From NCBI GenBank assembly GCA_029948255.1, contig JALIZF010001515.1, forward strand, positions 248,001 through 312,000: a DNA stretch of 64,000 bases, in the 5' to 3' direction. Source of the DNA: Telmatactis stephensoni. Its lineage: Eukaryota > Cnidaria > Anthozoa > Actiniaria > Isophelliidae. The notes under the pieces were generated by a model. The model was not told the DNA's origin. It made no database searches and worked only from the letters and a program-made list of their open reading frames with translations. The translations under genes were made by a program, and so were the position numbers. Of the stretch, positions 37,601 to 48,624 are shown piece by piece; the stretch's first letter is position 1, and each line of letters begins with the position of its first letter.

Positions 37601-37746
37601 ACCGTACCGCTCAACGCCTAAAGATTCGACCAAAAGTATACCTTACCTTCTGCATTAAGATCTTGTACAAGAGAAATGCGGCCTCCAGATACTGAGATGC
37701 CACATTGAAAAAAAGCAAGAACTAAAGCAAAGATGTAAACTTGCAT
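34634..37746 (-). CDS. small secreted protein with two ShKT domains, 4 exons
   Basis: Coding exons in transcription order: 37647-37746, 37254-37361, 34994-35134, 34634-34650. All introns are GT-AG and phase 1, the total is 366 nt, and the product is 121 residues. Exon 1 encodes a signal peptide (hydrophobic core FALVLAFF). Exons 2 and 3 each encode one ShKT domain with six cysteines. The first has the typical CVDKDPDC opening and a TCGIC end, the second CADKRPNC and SCDLC. The last exon adds four residues after the final cysteine. If the last donor is not used, translation stops one codon after that cysteine. ShKT domains occur in anemone potassium-channel toxins but also in many enzymes and secreted proteins, so toxin activity cannot be inferred. 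An AATAAA lies at 34506-34511 on the minus strand. Confidence 0.8.
35135..36949. other. ShKT gene intron 2, mostly featureless
   Basis: AT-rich intron sequence. A 113-residue open frame at 36414-36755 (minus) lacks known motifs and is not called a gene. Confidence 0.4.
36950..37199 (-). pseudogene. possible frameshifted coding relic in ShKT gene intron 2
   Basis: Two overlapping minus-strand frames look protein-like in complementary halves: one begins MTSEDQENPFVFGSFLLENV, the other continues EELAQLYGVLESFITSG. A single frameshift would join them. I do not recognise the protein. It could be chance or a transposon remnant. Confidence 0.25.
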
Positions 37747-38835
37747 TTTGCTAACACGGGTCTTTCTTCCCCTCTAAAAACCTTCCGGCGTATGAGAACA
37801 GATCGTCTGAATCTGTCAACAATTGAAGGGAGTCTATCTGGCAAGTGTTTTAATAGGGGTTTGGAGCCAAAAAAACCCGTCCACTTTGGTTTCATTGTTT
37901 CACCTGGGAGGCCTTTAGAATAGCATCCGTTTCTAAAGAGACTCAACACAGCTGACAAATCATCAGCAAACACCCCCCTCGTTCTTAAGAATGATTTGGA
38001 ATCGTTTAGTTACCAAATTAAAGTCAGCATCAAATATAGCATCGATTACAACAAGACTTCGTTGAGTTACTTAAGTAAAAAGTAGTAGTGCTAAGAAAGT
38101 GAAGTTTAATGATGTAAGTCCCTCATTCTTTATAGGCTACTAATTAGGCTAACTATCAAAAATCAATCATTTCAAGTTGTAGACAAAAAATCACTTGTAT
38201 AATACCAGTGCCGGTCTACCTCGACTAGTGTACACTGTTTGTAGCCTAGTGGTGATAAATCATTTGCATATATATTCTGACTAAATAAACTGTAACTCTA
38301 ACTCTGTAACTGTAGCTATTTTGTGGATGCTGAAGTGTTTGTTCTTAATTTTCCCATATTAAACACGTTTGATTTTTAGGGAAAATAAACCACTTTGCAG
38401 CCGCTCCGCGTTGGTCCAAGTTTTGATATTTTGTTTGCATTCCACTCATATACGTATATGTTACTGCGGAATGGTTCTTTTTAATAATGTATTTTTATTG
38501 TCCATTGATCCTTCTACAAATCCATCTCATAATCCTTCTAACAAGAGCATCTAATTGACACCTTATACAAGCGTATTCGCTGTGGGAATATTCCTAACAC
38601 ACAAGTATTTGCAGATCAAATACTTGAATGTTTATAGGGTGTGGCATTAGATGTCCTTGCGAGATTTAATAGATTGACACGATACATCTATAATTGTCAC
38701 TAATGCTACAATTATAGCTATTTTTAAGATAAGCACTTCCCAACACGTATACAACACCATGAGATCTTCAAAAATTTTGAATAAATCTTATTCAGAGTTG
38801 GAGGAAGAAAAAAGATCATAACTGTTACGTCACAG
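37747..38835. other. upstream flank of the ShKT gene
   Basis: No gene is seen. It is AT-rich and presumably includes the promoter of the ShKT gene. Confidence 0.4.
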
Positions 38836-38981
38836 TATTTGGTTGATCGTAGAGGAAAGTGATTACTTGAGATGAATTTTGTATGTCAAATGAAGAAATT
38901 AACTTAACTTAATTTAATTCCTTCATTTGACATACAAAAGTTATCTCAAGTGATCACTAGCCTCCCCGATCAACCGAATAT
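38836..38981. mobile_element. foldback MITE
   Basis: Arms of about 65 bp starting near TATTTGGTTGATC share TTTTGTATGTCAAATGAA and are inverted around an AT-rich centre. Confidence 0.7.
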
Positions 38982-40035
38982 TTCAAAAATATGCGATCCT
39001 CTTACTAAAGTCATCTGATATGTGACGTCACACAACTTAGTCCCTTATGGTGTCTTACAGGGCACGTGATTACATTCATCCAAAGTTTCATCATTGTTGT
39101 TGAATAACTGGCATAGGATCGATCACCGGAGAAGTTGGGCCGGCACAAGAGGACGATGGAAGGTGTCAACTCCTTCTTGTGAATTTGGCCCACTTGGATG
39201 AAAATCAAAGTCTCAGGGGGACCGTTTAAATCAAATTTTCATTTTTTCAATTCTGAACTTTACATAATATAATCTAAGTATATACTGGAATTGGTAAATA
39301 TTATCTTCAGAAACAGAGAAGTCGAAGGGTTTTGCCTGGTCACGTAAAGGCCCAGTGGCGCAGTTGTAAGCATTGTAAGCCGATTTCACGGCTCGGGTTT
39401 CAAGGAACGAACTTTCTTGCCATTTCAAAAAGCTTTAGGTAAGGCTTTTAATGGATTTCCTTGACGTTTTCCCAAATTACAGAGGTATATCGTAGCTACA
39501 AAAGAGTGTTTCAGTTTTTCTATTTATGGCCCAGCCCAAAAAATAAAAATATCCATGCAATTAATGAAAGACGCTATCCCAAATTTTGAGATACACTTTT
39601 GAAGATCACTATCTCCACTACCGGAAGTCAGGTGGCTCCATGCACCGTGATCCATCTGAAGGATCACCCCTTAATTTTGAGGAAAATATTCAAAATACGC
39701 CAATTAAAGTGATTAATAAATCTGGAATTATACATTCACTTTATGATTCTCTGTTTATTAAGCTTTCAGAAATGTATACTTTATCGGGTGGTTGAATGCA
39801 TTCTATATTTGAATATATCAATCAATAGATTGGGCTACCTGTGGTCCGTCCGGACGGTCTGTCTAAAACGATCCTGACGCACAAACCCATGACTTTCGTT
39901 TTTTTATTGAATTCATGTACAGGTCTCGACCGAACTTTACTAACGTCATATAGGTGCTGTTTATATAATGGCAAATTGTCCCTGATAGTCGGGATAACTC
40001 TTTTGTTTTCAGTGTCACATGGCCAGTGGAAACTA
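38982..40035. other. no gene seen
   Basis: The open frames here are short and unsupported. I see no splice-compatible coding pattern. Confidence 0.4.
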
Positions 40036-40178
40036 AGGGTGCTTTCCATTTAGTGGAACCAACCAGCCAGAACGGCCTGATTTTCTTAGGACTGATTCCA
40101 GCTAGAGCTAGGAAGTGACATGTACCATTTAGGAACTGGCCGTTCTGGCCGTTTGGTTCTACTAAATGAAAACACCCT
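40036..40178. mobile_element. MITE with GGGTG ends
   Basis: Ends AGGGTGCTTTCCATTTAGTG and, inverted, AGGGTGTTTTCATTTAGTAG, with CCAGAACGGCC inside each arm. Confidence 0.7.
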
Positions 40179-41069
40179 AAGATATCTCAGCTACCAAGAA
40201 CAACTCACTTTCATAAAAACGCGGCCTTAGGGTGCGTTTACACGGGCGATTTCGTCACGTGACCAGTTTAACATGATTTTTGAGAAGAAACGTTTATTTG
40301 AAGACCTGGACTAGAACGCTTTTATGTTGACTTGAGTGTTTTCTATAACTGGGACGCCATGAAGATCTTTTGTTCTGAACTTCAGCTTGTTACATGACGG
40401 GACAAAATCACTAATGCAAACGTGGCCATAGTCTACTATTTTCAAGGGTTTGGTAAAATCTACAACCATTCTCGGTCTTACAAAAGATAAAAACTCTTAC
40501 TAGCCCCCTACCCCTCTTCAGTGCTACTTGTTCACAGGCAGTATCCAACTTAGGCCTGTTCCATACGCCACTCCGCTAGTACCTAATTTGCTGAATAAAG
40601 TTCGGCAAAACAGCGGCATCTCAATTTATAATTCAGTAGGACAGATTATACTCGATTCGAGAGTTTTCATAAGTTCGCCGACAGGGTCAGTCGCTTTTTG
40701 TGACCCAAGAGGAAGTGACCGGCTTTTAGTTCTTCTATGTATAGTGGAGGGAAAATAAAGCATGGAAACACATGAAAAGGCATTATTTACTACATAATAA
40801 GGCGAAAATAGACGTACAATAGACGCCGCTTCTAATCGATTGGGTGGCTGCGGATTGGTTCGACAGTACGCCGCCTGAATCACATGTCGTTGCAAAGTTG
40901 TTCCAGAGTCAAACTCGGTCATAAGTAAGGAGCAGAGTAGTGTACGAAACGGGCCTCAAAATCTTATCAAATGCCTATATACAATAATATATAATAATAG
41001 GTTATAATTACAATAAAAAAATACAGTACAAACGAAAGCTATTAAAATTAAACAGCCCGCTGTCGAATA
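40179..41069. other. no gene seen
   Basis: Intergenic and AT-rich. A CACGTGACC motif occurs near 40256. Confidence 0.4.
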
Positions 41070-41210
41070 GAGTGATGGCACTTAATCCGTGAAATAGATA
41101 TTAGTCTAACAGACATTAGTAGACGCTATATCCATTGTTTTCTTTTGTTTTGATTAGACTATTTGACACTGACTATTAGATTTTGTTTCACGGATTAAGT
41201 GCCATCACTC
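41070..41210. mobile_element. 141-bp MITE, copy 1
   Basis: Ends GAGTGATGGCACTTAATCCG, inverted at the other end. The left flank is TA, the right flank TC (probably a changed TA). A near-identical copy lies at 51030. Confidence 0.8.
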
Positions 41211-41704
41211 TCATACTGAAACATTAAACTTATATTAATTAATTACAAAAGATTCCTAAAATTTGAAAAGCTTAACTGTTAAGATGTATTTCTTCCTAAA
41301 AGAACCTAACCATTCGACTATTTACAGGAAGATGGGGTGGGGTGGGGATTTTTGAACCCATTTCGGGCAAGATCCATTTTCATTGAAAAATAATGCACTT
41401 TTTTATTGTAATCTTGTTTTACGATTTTTTTTTAGAAATTATTCACCCACCCACCACCAGTAAAAAGGCAAATGGTCGGCCCCTTAACGTCTGTTGCTTG
41501 TTCATCCAACCCGTTGTACTACCGCTTCTTTATATTCTGTGGACTGATTTTCATGGAAATGATTGAAAACCAGTCACAAATATAGCTACACTGACAAGTT
41601 TCCCCGAACGTTGAGATCATCGTCACGTGATTATCGCGAAGAATCTCCAAATGTTAGCGAGCTCATTGTCATGACACAAACACCCAGGAAAAAATCTTTG
41701 CAGC

Positions 41705-41841
41705 GTATAGACCCTTTGCATTGACCTCGTTCTGAGGATCAAAATAAAAGAAAATCCGATCTCCAGAAAAAAACTTTTCTTATTTAAACTATCTCATTGT
41801 TTTGAACCCCAGGCGTGACGTCACATGCAAGGGGTCTATAC
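41705..41841. mobile_element. MITE with TATAGACCC ends, copy 1
   Basis: TATAGACCCTTTGCA at the left is inverted as TGCAAGGGGTCTATA at the right. Confidence 0.6.
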
Positions 41842-41907
41842 ACAAATGCAAAGAGCGTGCACTTTCGTATATGCAAACGTTTTTTCCTCCAGTTTCGATA
41901 GTCTCCT

Positions 41908-42047
41908 ATATATAAACCCCTTGCACATGTCGTCAGAGCAGCTCAATCTAGGACAAAACAAGAGACTTTTGCTCTCTTGAGAGCTAGAATCCATTGTTTT
42001 GTCCCCCAGATTGAGCTGCATTCTGACGTGCTGCAAGGGGTCTATAG
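41908..42047. mobile_element. MITE with TATAGACCC ends, copy 2
   Basis: Arms include CCCCTTGCA, GCAGCTCAATCT and GACAAAACAA, inverted around AGAGACTTTTGCTCTCTTGA. Confidence 0.65.
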
Positions 42048-42395
42048 CCGTCTTAAGTTTCGTCACTAGAGCTCCATCTACAATTACGTAACAAACTTAA
42101 TACGGCTAGGAGACTAGTGTCAACGGATAACTGACATTACAATTCAACACTGGCACTCAAGTGACTTTGAACGCGTGATTCCAGGCGAAGGATGCCCTAA
42201 CCGGTGTGCCTGAACGCGTCGACTTGAAAATTCGTTCGAAAACATAAAAGTGAAATTGAAATATCAGATATCGTCATTTGCACATGCTCAGAGTTACATC
42301 ATTTCTGTTTAAATCGTTTTCAAATTCAATGACATAAATGATAATCAAATCGAAAAATGTATTGTCACCTGAATGACTTGACAGAAACGGGACAT

Positions 42396-43805
42396 TCATT
42401 CCTGCTGTGAATAAATAGCATCAAGATCTCTGATGATAAAAGCGCTTGGTGGTGAACTGTGGTAACCCTGGGAAATGGACCGGCTTGTATTGAAAGTTTT
42501 CTCCTTCATCACAGCCGTACTGACGTCATCATCCGTAATGACGTCATAATCAGTCAAAAGCTCGACGGATTTTGATTGATCTGTCTGAGAGACGCTGATG
42601 CTTAACAGCTGAGATAGGGTACGCCTGACAATAGCATCCGTGAAGTATTTGCACTCCAAGAAGTTCCGCATTTGTAGTTGGTTTGTAATGCTTTCTCTCC
42701 ATCGAGGGATCAGGTGACGGTCGCCACGATACACACTCTTGGACCTGGAACGTCTTCTTGTGGATACAAAATGATTGTCTTCGTCATCGGTATCTTTGAC
42801 TAACTCTCTCTCCTTGGTTTGTTTCTGAGACTCCATGTACGTTTTTGCTCGAAGAGCAACACTGTTTGCTCGTAGCCGCGTCGTTTTATCGATTCCACTT
42901 TGACTTCGAATAGCTTGTAAAATTTCAGCTTTGTCGATAGCGTTCGGTTCTCTTTCGTAAAACGCCGTGTTTAGATCGTCATTGTGTGGACGAAACTCGG
43001 CGTATTTATTAAGATAGTCGGCTAATTCTCGATTTATTCGTATTTTTGGTTTAACTGCTTGAGTTTTGTGGTCTTGAAGCTGCATGAAGTTTTTCGTTTG
43101 AGTTTTATTTCGTTGTTTAAGTTGCCAAATTATATTCTCCCTCCACCAAACTTCACTGTTGCTATTGCTTCGCTTAGGCGCATACAATCGAAAACGAATA
43201 GGTTTTTGTGGAGTTGTCACACAAGAACATTGTTCTAATGGTGGCGGCTCTGACGTCACAACCTTAGGTGTACACGTCACAAGCAGTTGACTGTCTTTCC
43301 TCTTAGGAATCGTTTGACTTAATGGCGTGCTGTGTTTAAAGTTTCCTGAACAAAACTCCTCCCGCGAAGAGGGAATCACGACAAACTCGTCATAATTAAC
43401 AGATTCAGAGTCCAAAGTTCTTCGGCTCAAATTTGCATTTTGTTTCTTTTCTCTTACGTTCACTTCAATACTGATGACATCATAATCTTTAATGTCCGCT
43501 TTGGCGCCTCCCAATGGTGAGTCCGCAAGGCATTTTGGGCAACGGTCGATTTCATCGTCACCATAGTAACCCGAGTTGATGTCACCACTGGAAACTCCTG
43601 ATTCCTCGCTACTGAATGATGTTTGTGCGGATCTGCTGGACGATTGAGACCAGGATCTTGAAAAACGTCTTTTCCAGAATGAAGTCTTTTCTCCTTGAGA
43701 GGATCGTTTCGATTGACGTTCTTCCCAATTTTTGTCAATTTTACGGAGAACATTAAAATAAGAGTTGTTTAAAAACATTGCAATGGTAGCTAGCTGGAAC
43801 AAGAC
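42396..43805 (-). CDS. terminal exon of an unrecognised gene with a hydrophobic start and a long Ser/Arg-rich tail
   Basis: An open frame of 469 codons plus stop. A strong minus-strand acceptor (pyrimidine-rich, ending TTGATTTGCAG) lies at 43806, so this is taken as the 3' exon, phase 0, of a spliced gene. The frame also stays open to an ATG at 43893-43895. The exon starts with a hydrophobic stretch (VLFQLATIAMFLNN) followed by basic residues, as at the end of a last membrane helix. The long tail is Ser/Arg-rich with acidic patches. It contains two related motifs, WWRENIIWQLKQRN and RWRESITNQLQMRN, about 150 residues apart, and DYDVIS/DYDVIT twice. No enzyme motif is seen. The tail may be a cytoplasmic region of a membrane protein. 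Upstream exons were not found. Confidence 0.6.
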   Translation of the reverse strand, partial: VLFQLATIAMFLNNSYFNVLRKIDKNWEERQSKRSSQGEKTSFWKRRFSRSWSQSSSRSAQTSFSSEESGVSSGDINSGYYGDDEIDRCPKCLADSPLGGAKADIKDYDVISIEVNVREKKQNANLSRRTLDSESVNYDEFVVIPSSREEFCSGNFKHSTPLSQTIPKRKDSQLLVTCTPKVVTSEPPPLEQCSCVTTPQKPIRFRLYAPKRSNSNSEVWWRENIIWQLKQRNKTQTKNFMQLQDHKTQAVKPKIRINRELADYLNKYAEFRPHNDDLNTAFYEREPNAIDKAEILQAIRSQSGIDKTTRLRANSVALRAKTYMESQKQTKERELVKDTDDEDNHFVSTRRRSRSKSVYRGDRHLIPRWRESITNQLQMRNFLECKYFTDAIVRRTLSQLLSISVSQTDQSKSVELLTDYDVITDDDVSTAVMKEKTFNTSRSISQGYHSSPPSAFIIRDLDAIYSQQE

Positions 43806-43939
43806 CTGCAAATCAATAAGAAGAGTACAAATCAATGATATTAAGTAGATTTGTTTGCTGTGTTTTCCAGGATTTTTAAAGTAGACGGCAACCACAGGGA
43901 GCCTGGCTTAGCTTGACGATTAGCAGATGATATAATCAT

Positions 43940-44052
43940 AACTCAATACTCCTACATTCCAGACAATCTGTCCAGTCCGTAATATCAATCACGCGCTAGT
44001 CATTACGTACGGACTAGACGACAGATTGTCTGAAATATGGGTGTATTGAATT
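43940..44052. mobile_element. foldback MITE
   Basis: ACTCAATAC and CAGACAATCTGTC, with TAGTCCGTA, are inverted between the two ends. Confidence 0.65.
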
Positions 44053-45321
44053 ACATTGTAAGACCTTTCCTACAGGAATAGGTTGATAAAACTACTTCCT
44101 GTTTCTTATTCGTTTGAATATCTGGATCTTGTCTTGTTTTACAAATGCCGTTACAAACTCGTTAGTTTTGATAACATCGAATACATTACATCATACGCTA
44201 AGTCCTCCAGATTAACAAGAAACCACACGAGTTAGCACTGCCTATTATAAGCCAAATTTACTGCTAAAACATCAACTTTCAGATATTCCTATTTCAACCG
44301 TGTAGTAGTCCTCTGGAAATCATTGCATCCAGAAATTAAGAAATGCACTAAACTGTCCTCTTTTATAAAACAACTTCGTCTTCATTATTAATTTAAATCA
44401 TCCTCAGGAACTTACTATGTGGTTCTACATTATAAGTTGCTCCCTTTTAGCCTTTGATCCGGACAGAATAAGAACATTCAAACCCATTTGTTTCATGTAG
44501 ATCTATTTAGCCAAAGGTCGTTTGCTGCCGATGGAGCACTAATTTCCATTTCGATAGGTCATTTATATATTTTATAGTTGGTATTTATGTAATATGTAAA
44601 TGTGTTTGTGACTGTATGGGTCATTGCTCGAGACCTAGAGTCTCTCAGTGCCCTGTTAAATCTATTAAAGAAAAACAAAATAAATAAAATTCAGTGGTCT
44701 GAAATAGCCAAACTGTGGGATAACCCGTCAGATATAACGTGATGCGCATCTTTATAATCTCATTTAAACGACAAGATACAAGGGAACACACCCCCTAAAA
44801 TGACATAGACGGCAAAGTCTTATTTGCAGACAATCGAGCAAGGCATGTTTAGCACTAATGTACAGAAGGGCGAGTGCGAATGATCAATGGTACATAAACC
44901 GTTGCAGTACAACGCCATCTTCCTTTACTTACAAAACAACAACAACAACGACAGCAAAAACACTACCACCACCAACAACAACTGCTTAAATCCAACACAT
45001 CTAAAAAACAAATAATGTGACGCAACTCGGGAACGTACCTCTACAGACACCCTATGTCACAGTGGGTGCCTCTCTCTCCCGCAAAGCTAACACTTGCAGC
45101 CACCTCTACTATACCACCTCTCTTGTGCTACCAATTTTCAAAAATACCAAACCGTTCCCATACAAATCACTATAATTGGAACACCCGTGAGCGACTACCA
45201 GCGACCGCGACCACTTCTAGAGGTGATAGTTAGTCATTTTCTTTTGTTTTGAGCCTCCCTAAGCGAGCACTTGGTATACATAATCCTCTTTACTACCATG
45301 CGAGTTCCTCAATTTGCTGTC
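44053..45321. other. no gene seen
   Basis: Intergenic or an undetected intron of the gene at 42396-43805. No coding exon can be supported. Confidence 0.4.
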
Positions 45322-45409
45322 TACCCTGCGAGCAGAGTCCCCCTTTACCTTCTAATCGAGCGAACGTTCACTCGATTAGAAGGTAAAGGGGGACTCTGCT
45401 CGCAGGGTA
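45322..45409. mobile_element. 88-bp palindromic MITE with 9-bp target duplication
   Basis: Perfect 39-bp arms (TACCCTGCGAGCAGAGTCCC at the end) around a 10-bp centre. It is flanked by TTTGCTGTC on both sides. A 9-bp duplication fits Mutator-like elements. Confidence 0.8.
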
Positions 45410-47473
45410 TTTGCTGTCATACATTGCCTAATTTTTAATACAGTACTATCCTGAGGAAATGTATTTATTGCAGTGAAATATATATGACTGACTGCTGTTT
45501 ATAAAGTTATCAAATAACTCAAAATCTAGGCCTCCTATGGCGTTTACTCCTTGTAGGCGACCACCTCCCTTCGGCGACGACATGCTCGACGGTATTTGTA
45601 AGAATATGCACAAATGTCAAATGTTTTTGAAGCAAACATACAGAGAATCATACTGCAGTCATACTGCCTCTGAATCACTTCTATAAATGGTTTCGTATCA
45701 TGCCAATAAACATTTTTAAGTCAATCAAATTAAATCTTGCGGGAACACAAGCGGGGTACTGGAATGTTTTGCCGGACCAAGTAGTTTGCCCTGACCATTG
45801 GATAAATCGCAGAATCAAGTCATAAAAGAAGGATTTCGTCAAAACAAAAGAGTGCTTATTCCTTTAAGTTTATAAGCCCGAAAAACATCGTACATCAAAA
45901 CATAATAATACATTTTGGACTTAAAACCATGTAAAGAGGCACGACCAAGATTTCCTGTCTTGGTTTAGTAAAACACGAAATGGTGAAAATATATTGCATA
46001 TGACAAACAAGTTAGCCGTATTGACTCAGAAGAATAAGTAAACAATGAAGACAGAGATTTTACGACAAAAACAAAAGATAGTGAATTTTTAATTTACAAA
46101 TCTATTCCAATGTATTTTATGAAGGATATTCAAACCATATCTCAAATATTGTTGCTCTTTTTAAGGTCACTTCAATTAAAGTTCAAGTTTGCTGGAGTAC
46201 TATACTTCGCTTTACAAGTAAAACAGGTTTTTAACGATGCACGAGTATCAAAGTCGAAGAACATGAGATTCCAAGCAAAGGTTACATACGAAGATAGTTG
46301 TTTCTAGTGAAGAGCATAAACTTAAAACTTTATAAATTGCTACAGATAATTTAAGTACTTTACTTTAATTTTGATATCTTATGCTTTAAATCACGATCCT
46401 TGTAAGTTGTAGTACAGAGTAGTTCAAGGTCCCGTAAGCGAATTTCAATTAATTCATGTGACGAGCCATTCAAAAGATTTGTTTACATTTAGCTCGTTGT
46501 AAAGCCAGAGAGATTAGGAATCAAGGAACGGGTATTAAAAGGACAACAACTAATATGGCTCGATAATATTTTAGATTCTTTGCAGGGCGCTACAACTTGA
46601 AAAATGTTTTCAATTTGGTAATTGCTACGAAATCAATAATCGAGTTGACAGGTTGTATCATTTCGATCCAAAGACATCTCTTACCTACTACATAGACTTG
46701 AAATAACCAGCTTTCTCGACTCCACGAACACCACTGTAGCCTTATAAACCATTTCCTCGGCCAAAGCACCATTAATTGAAGTTATTAAGAGTTCCATAGC
46801 AAAGATACAAGACCACACTTCACTATAGATAACTAGCGAAGACAACGATAGGTGACTAGGGTCAGTGTTGGCGACCGCTCGACTTTGTATTGCATCATTC
46901 CGTACCATTCACGCAAAGCCCACGTGGACACATGAGGCTAGAGATTCTTCGATTGTAGAAAAGTACTTAATTTCTCCAGAGATCAAACGAGTTTTAAACT
47001 AGATTAGTTCAGGATAATTCGATCTGGCTATCGTAGAGTCTGTGTGAACGTCTTGATTTCCTTGGTACCCGAGGATGCTTGTTTGGAAATCTGATTTGCA
47101 TGTGATTGGTGAATGTTTGTTTATAAGTTACTTGTTAACAGCAGTATTCAACTCCACGTGATCATAGTTTCCGCTTTGCCTGTCTGTCTGGTTCTGACAA
47201 GAAAATGCAACGAAAAAATCGAAATAATATCTTGTGAATTTCAACTGGAACCAAAACAGGACGCCATCTCAAGAATCAAGAGAAGTGGTAGACGCTTAGT
47301 TTTTTTTTCGCTGGCCTCTCCAACAACATGCGTGACTCCCCTCTGTGCGGATTCAATATAATTGTCTATATTGCTCTAGTTTGATGCTATTTTAAAATAA
47401 CAATTTATTGTTTATAACAATAGAAGAAGACAAATATATATACAATAACACGGTAATTATGATCTATATGATA
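45410..47473. other. no supported gene; one possible exon
   Basis: An open frame at 46681-46908 (minus) ends at a good donor (GTAGTAG|GTAAGAG) and could be a 5' exon, but its phase does not join directly to the exon at 42396-43805 and I recognise no domain. The rest is AT-rich and featureless. Confidence 0.35.
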
Positions 47474-47475
47474 TA

Positions 47476-48036
47476 GATCGATTTCACTGACGTCATCGAG
47501 AAAAATAAAGTCGGTTTCAGAGCATCAAATAAAATAAAAATACTTGTACCTCAAAGAACAACTAAATCTTTGCAACTCTAGAAAATATTGAGTCAAAAGA
47601 GCTTTTCACCACGAAGATACGAATGTTTGAATGTGGGCTTGTTGTTGGTAAGAATGTATGGGGCCGCCATATTGGTGTACACCAATATGTACACCAATAT
47701 GGCGACCATAAATACCAAGCATCGAAATGATATTAAAAATACATTTATTTGTTCATTTTATTGATTATATATATAGAAAATGACAATTAAGTTCATTGCC
47801 AAAGCAAATGAGGTGAAATTTGTCGCAAATTGATGTGTTCTTACGTCGTTTGAAAATGCGTGACTGCATGGCGTGACACAATTTTGGTGCCGATAATTTG
47901 CCAAGCGATGAACAGAATCAGACCAAATTTCCAGAGACAACTTCTTTTCATGATACATACAAAATATCAGGCAATCAGCTTTCTTCGAATTTTAGTTTAG
48001 ATTTTAGTTCTCTCGTGACGTCACGTGAAATCGATC
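47476..48036. mobile_element. 561-bp TA-flanked DNA-transposon-like element
   Basis: The ends GATCGATTTCAC and GTGAAATCGATC are inverted, with GACGTCA in each arm and TA on both sides. Inside is a palindrome around ACCAATATGTACACCAATAT near 47690. Confidence 0.6.
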
Positions 48037-48204
48037 TATTAGAACCTGAGGACTAAATTAACTGGGCGTATCCAATGTCACACGTCATTTCACCATATCA
48101 TCTCGTCATCAATTTTCGTTTAGAGGATTTGCCCACCCTTCTTTTAGATAAATGAGTAGAGCCGGAACAATTACAAGCACACAAATTTCAGGGCGCGCAC
48201 ATAT

Positions 48205-48624
48205 CACAGGTAGCCCAAGTTCACTATGAGAGATGATTTACTAGAGAATATAGGGTGACTTTTGAACGTACGATGTTTTGCCTTAAATCTTGATAAAATT
48301 TACCTATTTACTGGCAGTGGTTTCTTGTTGTTCTCAATGACCTCCTGAGTGAGTTTCAGCGATTTTCGTTGGGTTTAGCTGACTTTCACTGACCACACAT
48401 AAGGAATATAGGGTGACTGACTCCTCTTATGTGTGGTCAGTGAAAGTCAGCTAAACCCAACGAAAATCGCTGAAACTCACTCAGGAGGTCATTGAGAACA
48501 ACAAGAAACCACTGTCAGTAAATAGGTAAATTTTATCAAGATTTAAGGCAAAAAATCGTACGTTCAAAAGTCACCCTATATTCTCTAGTAAATCATCTCT
48601 CATAGTGAACTTGGGCTACCTGTG
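48205..48624. repeat. 420-bp near-perfect palindrome
   Basis: Arms of 199 bp (48205-48403 and 48426-48624) are inverted with only a few mismatches around a 22-bp spacer. The spacer repeats AATATAGGGTGACT found inside the left arm. No coding. Confidence 0.9.

Noticed and set aside
46681..46908. Possible 5' exon ending at a good GTAAGAG donor
   Set aside because: Its phase does not match the exon at 42396-43805 and no domain is visible, so it is not assigned to a gene.
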